Of a DNA stretch of 32,814 bases, positions 22,631 through 31,885 are shown in pieces; position 1 is the stretch's first letter, and each line of letters starts with the position of its first letter. The notes under the pieces are model-generated. The model saw only the letters and a program-made list of their open reading frames with translations, ran no database searches and had not been told where the DNA came from. Origin of the DNA: an uncultured Actinomycetes bacterium (GTDB lineage: Bacteria; Actinomycetota; Geothermincolia; Geothermincolales; RBG-13-55-18); assembly GCA_937128055.1 (NCBI GenBank), contig CAKZMC010000152.1, positions 1-32,814 on the forward strand, given 5' to 3'. A program made the translations under genes and the position numbers.

Positions 22631-23398
22631 CTACCTCGCGACGTGCGTTTCAAGGAAGCCCTTGATCCTCGAGGCGTATCCGTCCCCGGCCACCAGGGAG
22701 ACGTCGTTGTGCCCCGCACCCGGCACCAGGAATAGCTCCTTGGGCTCCGGGGCGGCGCGGAAGAGCTCCTGGCCCTCCTCCACGGGGATGAGCTCGTCGC
22801 GGTCGCCGTGGATGACCAGCACCGGGCAGCGGGCGCGCCCGATCTTCTCCAGGGAACGGTATTCCTCTCCCAGGGCTGCGCCGCGAGGGAGGAAGGGGAA
22901 GAGCCTGCGCGCCACGCTGGCCAGGGAGGTGAAGGTGGACTCGAGCACCAGGGCCGCGAGCTCCCGCTCCTGCGCGATCTCGCAGGCCACCGCGCCCCCC
23001 AGGGACTTGCCGAAGACGACGGTATCCTCCCCGGCGACGCCCCTCTCGCGCAGCCACGCGAGCGCCGCCTCGCCGTCGAGGTAGAGGCCGGCCTCGTGCG
23101 GCTCGCCCCCGCTCTTGCCGTAGCCGTGGTAGTCGATGAGCAGCATGCGGCAGCCCAGGGGCTCCAGCTCCCGGCGCACCAGCGACCAGCTGTAGGCCTC
23201 CTGCGCGTTGCCGTGCAGGAAGAGAATCACCGGCGCCCCCTCCGGCTCCCCCCACCACAGGCCGTGGATGCGCACCCCGTCCCGGCACCTCATCCACACC
23301 TCCTCCGCCGCTCCCGCCCAGCGCGGCGGCGGCATGTCCGGCGGCAGCGGGTCAGGGTAGTAGAGGAACTTGCGCGCCAGGCTCTCCAGTCCCTTCAT
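22631..23398 (-). CDS. Alpha/beta hydrolase (BEM46-like)
   Basis: A 255-residue serine hydrolase of the alpha/beta fold, closest in layout to the BEM46/YhfR group. The oxyanion segment is FLHGNAQ (60-66), the nucleophile elbow GKSLGG with S132, acid residue in GDRDELIP (about 203), and histidine in GAGHND (about 234). The short basic N-terminus (MKGLESLARKFLYYPDP) lacks a strong membrane helix, unlike many BEM46 proteins that are anchored. The ATG at 23398 follows GGAGAGGGAGGT. It may be co-transcribed with the GDT1 gene 99 bases downstream. Substrate unknown. Confidence 0.88.
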   Translation of the reverse strand: MKGLESLARKFLYYPDPLPPDMPPPRWAGAAEEVWMRCRDGVRIHGLWWGEPEGAPVILFLHGNAQEAYSWSLVRRELEPLGCRMLLIDYHGYGKSGGEPHEAGLYLDGEAALAWLRERGVAGEDTVVFGKSLGGAVACEIAQERELAALVLESTFTSLASVARRLFPFLPRGAALGEEYRSLEKIGRARCPVLVIHGDRDELIPVEEGQELFRAAPEPKELFLVPGAGHNDVSLVAGDGYASRIKGFLETHVAR

Positions 23399-23618
23399 AC
23401 CTCCCTCTCCTTATCTCCGCTTCGGTAAGAACCTCCTGCCTCCAACCAGTCTATCAAACCCGGGGATATCCGGCGCTACGGCGGGGTCAGGGCGTGTCCC
23501 GCTTGCCCGGCTACCCCCTGGCCGGCCGGGCATGACTTGCCGGGGACGTGCCGTAATCGCATAAGGTCAGGGTAGCCCCGCGACCGAGAGGTCGCCCGGC
23601 AGGTCGGGAGCGTCTCAC

Positions 23619-23819
23619 GTGAGAGGCTATGAGGGTACGGAGAAGGTGAACCTACCGCCCCACTGCCGCCTGCTCCATGACGCCGCGGAGAAGGAGGCGG
23701 GGGGATGGAGGGAAGCGGTGATCTCGGGCGGGGATCACCTTAAGCGGGTGCTGGACGAGCACGGCGAGCCGGAATTCGAATGCCTGCGGGAGGAGATGGA
23801 CCCCGGGAAAGAAGGGTGA
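23619..23819 (+). CDS. Small hypothetical protein, uncertain
   Basis: A frame of 66 codons from GTG at 23619 to TGA at 23817-23819 encodes a hydrophilic peptide (for example PPHCRLLHDAAEKEAGGWREAV). GGGAG lies about 8 bases upstream. An internal GTG at 23646 is an alternative. The composition is plausible for a protein and unlike the Arg-rich shadow frames, but I know no family. It ends immediately before the inverted-repeat element at 23829, so it may be the remnant of a longer gene cut by that insertion. Confidence 0.35.
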   Translation: MRGYEGTEKVNLPPHCRLLHDAAEKEAGGWREAVISGGDHLKRVLDEHGEPEFECLREEMDPGKEG

Positions 23820-23828
23820 GACATGAAT

Positions 23829-24443
23829 AGGGGTCAAACCGCGTTTATGTCTGGACATGGATAGGGGGCAGACCCCGTCTATGTCCTTACCGCTTCAATG
23901 AGGAGGGCCTGTTGTTTTCCTCCGCGACGTCCAAATTGCTCAGAGGAGAAGTAGCCGATAAAACGGTTAGGCGTGGGTTCATTCCGTAGGGTCGTGAAAG
24001 TCGCGGCATATTGCGTGCCAGCTTGCAGCCGAGGATATTGTTAAAGGTGTACTTGCCGGGATATCCGGTCATGGAATGACCTTCGGCCAAGGGGGTGGAA
24101 ACGCTTGTCGGGCGAGAGAAAACGCACCACTCTGTTCGCCAACCTAGCCCTTCTCTCGCGCCCTCGGCGCATGTTGCCCTACGCGCCTTCGGCGCTCTTC
24201 GCCCTGGCTAGGAGGGGAAGAGATGGGTCACGGAGCGACGAGGGCGGCGAGAGGTTCCCGGGGGAAGATCCCGGTGTGCAATACGGCGCGTGCGAGGAGT
24301 CGGGCGGATCCCTGGATATGTCCGAGGCCCGATGCGTAAGCATCACGTCGGCACAGGAAGCACGGGAATCGGTCCGGCCATGAAATGGGAAAAGGCCACA
24401 CCCCCGCCCTATCGTTTCCGGACATGAACGCGGTTTGACCCCT
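23829..24443. mobile_element. Short element bounded by 39-bp inverted repeats, without transposase
   Basis: The ends 23829-23867 and 24405-24443 are imperfect inverted repeats. Both contain AGGGGTCAAACCGCGTT without mismatch, then a mostly matching ATGTCyGGA...ATAGGG tail. Further GGGTCAGACAT/GGCAGACCCC pieces lie at the borders. Motifs of the GGGGTCAGACCCC kind often flank IS200-like Y1 transposase (RAYT) genes, but I see no such protein here. Inside is a branched structure: CCTAGCC (24143-24149) pairs with GGCTAGG (24206-24212) and encloses two hairpins, GCGCC-ctc-GGCGC and GCGCC-ttc-GGCGC. The element looks non-autonomous or decayed. Confidence 0.6.
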
Positions 24444-24476
24444 GAATATGTCTGACCCCCGGATATGTCCGGCGCT

Positions 24477-26126
<1,650 letters not shown>

Positions 26127-26338
26127 TGTTTACCACTCCCTCCTAGCTTCACGCGGTTTCCAGCCACCCGGGTTCCCGTGGCGCTCTCCGGCACCCTTCT
26201 CGCCCTTTCCGCCCGCTTGCTGGCTTCTTGCGCACCGGCGGCCGGGAAAGCACAAGGATCTTCAAGGTCATGCCGAATTAATTCCAGCGCATCCTTGCAG
26301 GAACAAGTCTTTCCCAGCGAACCTCCCTAGGTCATCCA
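26127..26338 (-). other. Long 5' leader of the acyl-CoA ligase mRNA
   Basis: About 210 bases between the predicted transcription start and the ATG. I see no strong hairpin, riboswitch consensus or small gene in it. Confidence 0.35.
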
Positions 26339-26344
26339 CTTGTT

Positions 26345-26374
26345 AATATAGATGCTTGCTGTGCTTGCTGTCAA
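26345..26374 (-). promoter_or_regulatory. Consensus-like promoter of the acyl-CoA ligase
   Basis: On the minus strand TTGACA (26374-26369) and TATATT (26350-26345) are 18 bases apart, the best sigma-70-type promoter in the window. Between them GCAAGC-aca-GCAAGC forms a direct repeat that could be an operator. Predicted start of transcription is about 26338. Confidence 0.7.
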
Positions 26375-26506
26375 TTTTTCCATGCTCGTGGGCGGATTTT
26401 TTGCCTTCGACGACTGCCGACGGACGCAGGTTGCTCGCCTTGCGCGTCTTGCGCAGACAGGCACGGCATCCTCTCAAGGGTCGGGTTCGGAGAATGGCGG
26501 TTCTCG

Positions 26507-27730
26507 TTATGCCGTGTAAAGGTGGAAACCTCGCCCGCTCTTGCGGCCCAGGAGCCCCGCCGCCACCATGCGCTTGAGCAGGGGAGGGGAGAGGAACTTG
26601 GGGTCGCCGGTTTCCTCGTGGAGCCGGCGCGACAGCTCGAGCACCGTGTCCAGCCCGAGGTTATCCGCTATCTCCAGCTGTCCCAGGGGGAGGTTGAAGC
26701 CCAGGCGGGAGGCCTTGTCCACGTCCTCCGGGGTGGCCACGCCCGCCTCCACCAGGGAGACGGCCTCAAGGATGGCGGGGAGCAGCAGGCGGTTGAGGAT
26801 GGTTTCCCGTCGCTTGCTACGCGCCTCCTCCGTCTCGTCCGCGCCCCGGACGGGAGGGAAGTAGCTCTCGCGCTTCCCGCTCGCGTAATCGTAGAAGCCG
26901 CGGCCACCCTTACGGCCCAGGAGCCCCGCCGCCACCATGCGCTTGAGAAGGGGAGGGGGGAGGAACTTGGGGTCGCGGGTGTCCTCGTAGATGGCCATGG
27001 CGGCGCGGCAGCCCACGTCCAGCCCCGCGTTGTCGATGATCTGCATGGGCCCCACCCCTGCCTCGTAGCCGCCGGTGGCGCGGTCAATGTCCTCCGGAGT
27101 GGCCAGCCCCTCCTCGATCATGCGCACCGCCTCGATGTTGGTGGGGATGTTAACGCGGTTGGCCACGAAGCCGGCATGGTCCTTGTAAACGAGGACGGTC
27201 TCCTTGCCCAGGCTGCGCGCCCAGGCGTCGGCCGCGCGCATGGTCTCCTCGGAGGTCAGCACCCCACGGATGATCTCCACCAGGCGCATGAGGGGGACGG
27301 GCCCGAAGAAGTGCACGCCCGCCACCCGCTCCGGCCGTGAGGTGGCGGAGGCCAGGGATGAGATGGGGATGGCGGAGGTGTTGGTGCAGAGGACGGTACG
27401 GGAGGGGCAGATGCGGTCCAGGCGGGAGAAGGCCTCCTTTTTCAACTCCGGGTCCTCGGGCACCGCCTCGATGACCAGGTCCGCCTCGCAGGCGTCCTCC
27501 ATCTCGGTGGTGGTGGCGATGTTGGCGAAGGCCGCGTCATACTGTTCCCCGCTCACCTTTCCCTTGGCGAGGAGCCTGCCCAGGGAGCTCTCGATGGCCT
27601 CCATGCCCGCCTGCAGGCGCTCCTCGCTCACGTCGCACATGGTGACCCGGTAACCGGCGCAGGCGGACACCTGGGCGATGCCGTTGCCCATGTATCCCGC
27701 CCCCAGCACGAAGACCTTTTCCGGGAACAC
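26507..27730 (-). CDS. 3-hydroxyacyl-CoA dehydrogenase with duplicated C-terminal domain
   Basis: A 407-residue NAD-dependent enzyme that oxidises 3-hydroxyacyl-CoA to 3-ketoacyl-CoA. The Rossmann motif is LGAGYMGNGIA (9-19), with EAVPED, NTSAIPIS and the catalytic His region GVHFFGPVPLMRLVEII. The C-terminal 3HCDH domain occurs twice in tandem; each copy ends with (G/R)DPKFL.PPLLKRMVAAGLLGRK.GRGF. The matching DNA (26544-26607 and 26913-26976) is identical at 62 of 64 bases although the rest of the two domains has diverged. GTG at 27730 is the start, with AAGGAGGT seven bases upstream. It lies 380 bases upstream of the acyl-CoA ligase gene on the same strand, but that gene has its own promoter. 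Confidence 0.95.
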   Translation of the reverse strand: MFPEKVFVLGAGYMGNGIAQVSACAGYRVTMCDVSEERLQAGMEAIESSLGRLLAKGKVSGEQYDAAFANIATTTEMEDACEADLVIEAVPEDPELKKEAFSRLDRICPSRTVLCTNTSAIPISSLASATSRPERVAGVHFFGPVPLMRLVEIIRGVLTSEETMRAADAWARSLGKETVLVYKDHAGFVANRVNIPTNIEAVRMIEEGLATPEDIDRATGGYEAGVGPMQIIDNAGLDVGCRAAMAIYEDTRDPKFLPPPLLKRMVAAGLLGRKGGRGFYDYASGKRESYFPPVRGADETEEARSKRRETILNRLLLPAILEAVSLVEAGVATPEDVDKASRLGFNLPLGQLEIADNLGLDTVLELSRRLHEETGDPKFLSPPLLKRMVAAGLLGRKSGRGFHLYTA

Positions 27731-27837
27731 TTGAAGACCTCCTTGGACATGGCCGCTCGACGCCTCCTCGCGCGGCCCGCCGACAGGTTAAGTAAAGGAT
27801 AAAACGGGGGAGGGGTCAATTACCGCGGGCCGGACGC

Positions 27838-27865
27838 TCGACGCACGGCCCGTATTCCTTATAAT
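27838..27865 (+). promoter_or_regulatory. Promoter of the MBL hydrolase gene
   Basis: TCGACG (27838-27843) and TATAAT (27860-27865) are separated by 16 bases. The -10 is consensus and the -35 matches 4 of 6. Transcription would begin near 27872, just before a tandem repeat. The opposite strand reads TATAAG here and may also serve the divergent dehydrogenase gene. Confidence 0.5.
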
Positions 27866-27873
27866 TGTTACGG

Positions 27874-27907
27874 CGGTTTGTGGGAGCGGACGGCTTGTGG
27901 GAGCGGA
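27874..27907. repeat. 17-bp tandem repeat in the MBL leader
   Basis: Two adjacent copies of CGGTTTGTGGGAGCGGA / CGGCTTGTGGGAGCGGA differ at one base. They lie in the predicted 5' leader of the MBL gene, close to the transcription start, so they could be a binding site. Confidence 0.7.
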
Positions 27908-27945
27908 CGCGGCGGCGGACGCTGCAAGGGTAAGGAGGTGACGGG

Positions 27946-28659
27946 ATGGGCACGGGCGAGATAATAACCATCGGGACGGCCACCGCCAACTGCTACCTGG
28001 TGCTGGGGGAGATTCCCTACCTGGTGGACACCAACGTGCCGAAGGCGAGGCGCAGGATCATGGCGGCTCTTTCCGGGCACGGTCTCTCCGCCGGCGACCT
28101 CAGGTACATACTCATCACCCATTACCACTACGATCACACGGGATGCCTGGCGGAGCTGAAAAGGCTTTCCGGCGCCCGCGTGGCGGCGGGGGAGAAGGAC
28201 GCGGCGGTGATTTGCGGCGAAAGCCCGCAGCGGGGCCCCGGTGATATATCCCCCGCCGGGCGCATGTTGCGCAAGGTCCCGGCCTCCTTCCTGGAGAAGT
28301 ACCATCACTTCGACGCCTGCGAGGTTGATATGGCCCTGCGAGAGGGAGACGCCATCGAGGAGCTGGGGCTCGAGGTGCTGGAGTTGCCCGGCCACACGGA
28401 GGGCGGGGTGGCCTTCTATCAGCGCGAGAGGAAGCTGGCCTTCATCGGTGACCTGGTATCCAATTTTTTCCATCGACCCGGGCCGCCTTTCCTCTCCTTC
28501 AGCTACGACAAGGGTGCCATCCTGCAATCCATGCGGCGGCTGGGCGACCTGGACCTGGATTATGCCTATCCCGGGCACGGTTCGGTCATCGGGCCGGGCG
28601 CCGCGGAGAAGATACGCGCCCTGGCCGCGAAGCTCGCTTCCCGCTGGGGATTGGCCTGA
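27946..28659 (+). CDS. MBL-fold metallo-hydrolase
   Basis: A 237-residue metallo-beta-lactamase-fold hydrolase. The metal motif is HYHYDH (H59, H61, D63, H64), with further ligands in LPGHTEGG, GDLVSNF and YPGHGSVIG, so both metal sites appear complete. The layout resembles glyoxalase II and other thioester or phospho-ester hydrolases; the exact substrate is unknown. It has no signal peptide. The ATG at 27946 follows AAGGAGGTGACGGG, an ideal ribosome-binding site. It is divergent from the 3-hydroxyacyl-CoA dehydrogenase, so a thioesterase-like role on acyl-CoA intermediates is possible but only inferred from position. Confidence 0.9.
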   Translation: MGTGEIITIGTATANCYLVLGEIPYLVDTNVPKARRRIMAALSGHGLSAGDLRYILITHYHYDHTGCLAELKRLSGARVAAGEKDAAVICGESPQRGPGDISPAGRMLRKVPASFLEKYHHFDACEVDMALREGDAIEELGLEVLELPGHTEGGVAFYQRERKLAFIGDLVSNFFHRPGPPFLSFSYDKGAILQSMRRLGDLDLDYAYPGHGSVIGPGAAEKIRALAAKLASRWGLA

Positions 28660-28699
28660 ATCCCGGCGAGATCGCCACGTCGGCGCCGCGCCCCTCTCG

Positions 28700-28996
28700 C
28701 GATGACGTTACTGGGGCGCTCCCTCATGCGTCATTGCGAGGAACACCCGGAAAACGTCATTGCGAGGAGCCCCCGGAAAAAAACCCTTCATCCCAACGAG
28801 ATCGCTTCGCTTTCGCTCGCGATGACGTTGTTGAGGCGCCGCGCGCCTCCTCGCGGACGGCAAAGGACAGGGCGGCGCACCTCGCCATGATGCCTCTACC
28901 CCCGGGCACATCCCAAAAAGGCAACAAATGAGGCATGACCCCCATGTGTTGACCCAAGAAGGCAACAGATGAGGCCTGAACCCCACGTGTTGACCC
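28700..28996 (-). repeat. Dispersed intergenic repeat, copy B, with added tandem units
   Basis: This is the inverted partner of the block at 19343-19595. It carries the hairpin arms CGTCATTGCGAGG (from 28755) and CTCGCGATGACG (to 28827). Compared with copy A it has two internal duplications: two units of about 27 bases beginning GTCATTGCGAGGA (28731 and 28756), and two units of about 39 bases starting AGGCAACAAATGAGGC / AGGCAACAGATGAGGC (28919 and 28959), the latter ending in GTGTTGACCC. It fills the whole gap between the MBL gene and the DUF35 operon, so it lies just beyond the ends of convergent genes. Confidence 0.8.
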
Positions 28997-29026
28997 CCAG
29001 GCGTTGACCGCGGGCCCTTTATTCCT

Positions 29027-29527
29027 CTATTTGATGATTTCGAAGTGGGAGACGTCGTGGATGCTGCCGGTGCGCTCCTCCGCCCACACGGCGCGCAAGC
29101 GCGACCCCACCACGAGGTTCTTCTCGTCGTACTCGTTACAGTAATGCATCATGCGCGTGCTGGCGCCGTCCAGGTTCACCCAGATGGAGGTGAAGGGCAC
29201 CTGCATCATGCCGCCGTGGTTGGGGTCGATGTAGGGGAAGCGCACGATGGTGAACCCCTCCAGCGTACCCTCCGGCCCCACTTCCACCCACTCGTCCATC
29301 TCCAGGAAGCAGCGCCCGCAGACCTGGCGGGGCAGCATGTAGACCGCGCCGCACTGGCTGCACTTGGTGGCCAGGAAGCGCTGCTCCTTGAGCCCGGCCA
29401 GGAACTTGCTCCAGCAGTAGCCGAGGTGCCAGTGGAAATCGTACTCCAGGTGGCCGGACTCGAGGGTCAGGAGCTCATAGCCCTCAGGGGTATGGGTCCG
29501 CTTGCGCTTGTCCTCGTAAAGCCCCAT
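29027..29527 (-). CDS. DUF35 zinc-ribbon/OB-fold protein
   Basis: About 166 residues. An N-terminal helical stretch is followed by a zinc ribbon (CSQCG ... CGRCF) and an OB-fold domain (GTLEGFTIVRFPYIDPNHGGMMQVPFTSIWVNLDG to the C-terminus). DUF35 proteins bind CoA-type substrates and form complexes with thiolase-like proteins, as in archaeal acetoacetyl-CoA thiolase and the ChsH2/Ltp2 steroid aldolase. The ATG at 29527 has GAAGGGTGA upstream and is chosen over a GTG at 29545. It is the last gene of the four-gene minus-strand operon and follows the thiolase-like gene by 27 bases, which points to a tight partnership. Confidence 0.9.
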   Translation of the reverse strand: MGLYEDKRKRTHTPEGYELLTLESGHLEYDFHWHLGYCWSKFLAGLKEQRFLATKCSQCGAVYMLPRQVCGRCFLEMDEWVEVGPEGTLEGFTIVRFPYIDPNHGGMMQVPFTSIWVNLDGASTRMMHYCNEYDEKNLVVGSRLRAVWAEERTGSIHDVSHFEIIK

Positions 29528-29554
29528 GATATTCACCCTTCTCACCTCCTCCGC

Positions 29555-30709
29555 TCAGGGCAGGTCCGCGCCCAGGATCATCACGTCCGACCAGCTGCAG
29601 CCGCCGAAGCCGGTTGCCAGGGCCTTTCTCACGTTTTCCACCTGGCGTGCTCCCGCCCTGCCCATGATCTGCCACGCGGCCTCTCCCACGCGGATGAGGC
29701 CGGTGGCCCCTATGGGATTGGTGGAGATCACGCCCCCCGAGGGGTTGATGGGCAGCTCGCCGTCCATCTGGAAGGTCCCCTTGCGCACCAGCTTGGGGGC
29801 CTCTCCGTGCTCGCAGAACCACAGCGAATCCATCCATTTCACCCCGCAGGTTGAGGCGGGGAGGTAGAGCTCCGCCACGTCGAACTCCTTGAGCGGGTTG
29901 GTGATTCCTGCCAGCTTGTAGGCCTCGGCGGAAGCGCGCTCCAGGGTGGGCATGAAGGTCCACTCCAGGTCCCCGAAGTGCGTGTAGTCGTGGCGCACCA
30001 CCGAGGCGTGCACCCAGGCGGGTTTGGCACAGAGCCTCTTGGCCTTCTCCTCCACTGCGAAGATGACCGCGCAGGCGCCGTCGGAGCGCGGGCACATGTC
30101 CAGGAACTTGATGGGATAGGATAGCATGGGGGACTTGAGCACGTCCTCCACCGTCACCTGCTGACGGGAATGGGCGTAGGGGTTGTTGAGGGCGTTGTTG
30201 CGGTCCCGCGCCGCCACGATGGCCGCGTCCTCCTCGGTGGCCCCGTAGGCCTTCATGTACATGGAGTACTCGGTGGCCAGGGGCCCTATGGCGCCGGCGA
30301 AGAAGTCCCTTTCCAGGGCAGGGTTGGAGCAGGTGGCGATGGCCGCCTGCGTGTCCGACTCCGAGTTCTTCTCCCAGCCCACCGCCAGCACCACGTCGAA
30401 GAGGCCGCTGGCGCAGTGGTAGTAACCACAGGCGCCCACCGTGGTGCCGGTGGTGCCGCCGGTGGTCACCTTGAAGACCGGCTTCATGCAGGCGCCCAGC
30501 CCGTCCACCGCCCACATGTCCACGTAGTTGATGTTCTCGAAGTGGTCCATGTTGCCGATGACCATGGCGTCGATGTCGGCGATGGTCAGCGCGGCGTCAT
30601 CCAGGGCTCGGGTGACGGCCTCGGCGATGATCTCCACGCCGGAGGCGTCCAGGCGCTTGGCGGCGTGGTGGGTCTGTCCTACCCCGATGATTCCTACTCT
30701 TTTACCCAT
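29555..30709 (-). CDS. Thiolase-like protein (lipid-transfer/Ltp type), second of two
   Basis: A 384-residue thiolase-superfamily protein. It starts GKRVGIIGVGQTHH and has EAVTRALDDAALTIADIDAMVIG, a middle RSDGACAVIFAVEEKAKRL, then LPINPSGGVISTNPIGATGL. The usual nucleophile loop (C-G-S-G, near residue 85-90) reads VTTGGTTGTTVGACG: no cysteine at the expected place, with C further on. The catalytic His motif GHP.G is replaced by TNPIG. The late GFGGCSWSD has a cysteine roughly where the second catalytic cysteine is found. The active site is therefore not a standard thiolase site. The ATG at 30709 is followed directly by the motif MGKRVGI. It is 14 bases from the preceding paralogue and likely forms a heteromer with it. 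Confidence 0.88.
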   Translation of the reverse strand: MGKRVGIIGVGQTHHAAKRLDASGVEIIAEAVTRALDDAALTIADIDAMVIGNMDHFENINYVDMWAVDGLGACMKPVFKVTTGGTTGTTVGACGYYHCASGLFDVVLAVGWEKNSESDTQAAIATCSNPALERDFFAGAIGPLATEYSMYMKAYGATEEDAAIVAARDRNNALNNPYAHSRQQVTVEDVLKSPMLSYPIKFLDMCPRSDGACAVIFAVEEKAKRLCAKPAWVHASVVRHDYTHFGDLEWTFMPTLERASAEAYKLAGITNPLKEFDVAELYLPASTCGVKWMDSLWFCEHGEAPKLVRKGTFQMDGELPINPSGGVISTNPIGATGLIRVGEAAWQIMGRAGARQVENVRKALATGFGGCSWSDVMILGADLP

Positions 30710-30723
30710 GGCGCATCACCTCC

Positions 30724-31866
30724 TCATCTGCCCAGGATCCACACGCAGTGGGACTGGCCGCACATGCCGTTGACGCCGTGGGCCAGGGCCGTCTTCACCT
30801 CGCCTGCCTGGTGCTCGCCGGCCTCTCCCCTTATCTGCAGGGCGCATTCCGCCAGCTCCGCCAGGCCGGCCACCTGCACGGCGTGGGCGGAGAGCCTGCC
30901 GCCGGAGGGGTTGACCGGGAGCCTGCCCTCGAAGTCGAACCAGCCGCGCTCCAGGTACTCGCAACCCCTGCCGTCCTCGCAGACCCCCAGCCCCTCGAGC
31001 CATAGCGGCTCCATGTAGGAAAAGGCGTCGTAGACCTCGGCCACGTCGATCTCCCTAAGGGGATCGTTAATGCCGGCCATGGCGTAGGCCCGCCTGGCGG
31101 CGTCCTTGAGGGCACGGGTGTCCGCCAGGTCGCGGTCCCCCAGGTGGTGGGCGTCGGAGCAGTGCCCCACGCCCAGCAGCCAGACGCGTTTCTTATGCGT
31201 GGAAAGCTTCTTCGCCTGCCTCTCCGCCGCCAGCACGAGCGCCGCCGCCCCGTCGCTCACCGGGGAGCAATCGAGGAGCTTCAGCGGGTCGGCTAACTTG
31301 CGGGAGTTCATCACGTCCTCCACCGTGATCTCCATGGGGAAGAGGGCTAGGGGGTTGCGCATGGCGTTCCCGTGGTTCTTCACCGACACCAGGGCGAACT
31401 GCTCCTCCTTGAGGGCGTACCTCGTCATGTAACGCCGCGCCTGCAGGGCGGCGGAGGAAACGGCGTCGATCCCCAGTCTCCTCTCTACCAGGGGGTCGAA
31501 GGCGCAGTTGGTGATGCCGTTCATGTTGCTCTCCGTGCCCTTGTGGTGGGCGCAGACGAGGGTCACGCCGAAGCTCCCGGAGAGGATGCGCATCATCCCG
31601 TAGAGGGCGCCGAAGGTGCCGTCCCCCTCCACGGTGGTGATGTCCTTGCCGAAGGCCCCGGAGGCGTCGGAGATGGCCATGCTGGAGATGGTGCGCCCGT
31701 CCCAGAAGTCGCTGGAGACGGAGACCACGTTGTCCACCTCGTCCCTGGTGATGCCGGCGTCCTCCAGAGCCCTCCTGGTGACGTCGTAGACGAGCTCCGC
31801 GAAGGTCTCCGGCTTGTTCTGCTCGTACTTGGTCTGGGCCACGCCGATGATGGCGACTCTTTCCAT
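30724..31866 (-). CDS. Thiolase-like protein (lipid-transfer/Ltp type), first of two
   Basis: About 380 residues, paralogous to the next gene. It begins MERVAIIGVAQTKYEQ and has a middle VSDGAAALVLAAERQAKKL. It then has DVAEVYDAFSYMEPLW, with the tyrosine-rich block typical of Ltp proteins, and LPVNPSGGRLSAHAVQVAGL, where a histidine is present. The nucleophile loop reads VEGDGTFGALYGMM, without cysteine. Steroid aldolases such as Ltp2 also lack the cysteine and act as retro-aldolases with DUF35 partners, so a C-C lyase or acyl-transfer role is possible. The ATG at 31866 follows GGGGTGAT; a GTG at 31875 would add three residues. It lies 19 bases from the DUF35 gene upstream. Confidence 0.88.
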   Translation of the reverse strand: MERVAIIGVAQTKYEQNKPETFAELVYDVTRRALEDAGITRDEVDNVVSVSSDFWDGRTISSMAISDASGAFGKDITTVEGDGTFGALYGMMRILSGSFGVTLVCAHHKGTESNMNGITNCAFDPLVERRLGIDAVSSAALQARRYMTRYALKEEQFALVSVKNHGNAMRNPLALFPMEITVEDVMNSRKLADPLKLLDCSPVSDGAAALVLAAERQAKKLSTHKKRVWLLGVGHCSDAHHLGDRDLADTRALKDAARRAYAMAGINDPLREIDVAEVYDAFSYMEPLWLEGLGVCEDGRGCEYLERGWFDFEGRLPVNPSGGRLSAHAVQVAGLAELAECALQIRGEAGEHQAGEVKTALAHGVNGMCGQSHCVWILGR

Positions 31867-31885
31867 ATCAATCACCCCGCTTCCC

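Noticed and set aside
23509-23594. GGCTACCC/GGGTAGCC and CGACC-gaga-GGTCG inverted repeats
   Set aside because: Short arms with a large gap or tiny stem; common by chance in GC-rich DNA and without a linked gene.
28734-28931. Plus-strand frame across repeat copy B
   Set aside because: Same reason: translation of the dispersed repeat, with no independent start signal.
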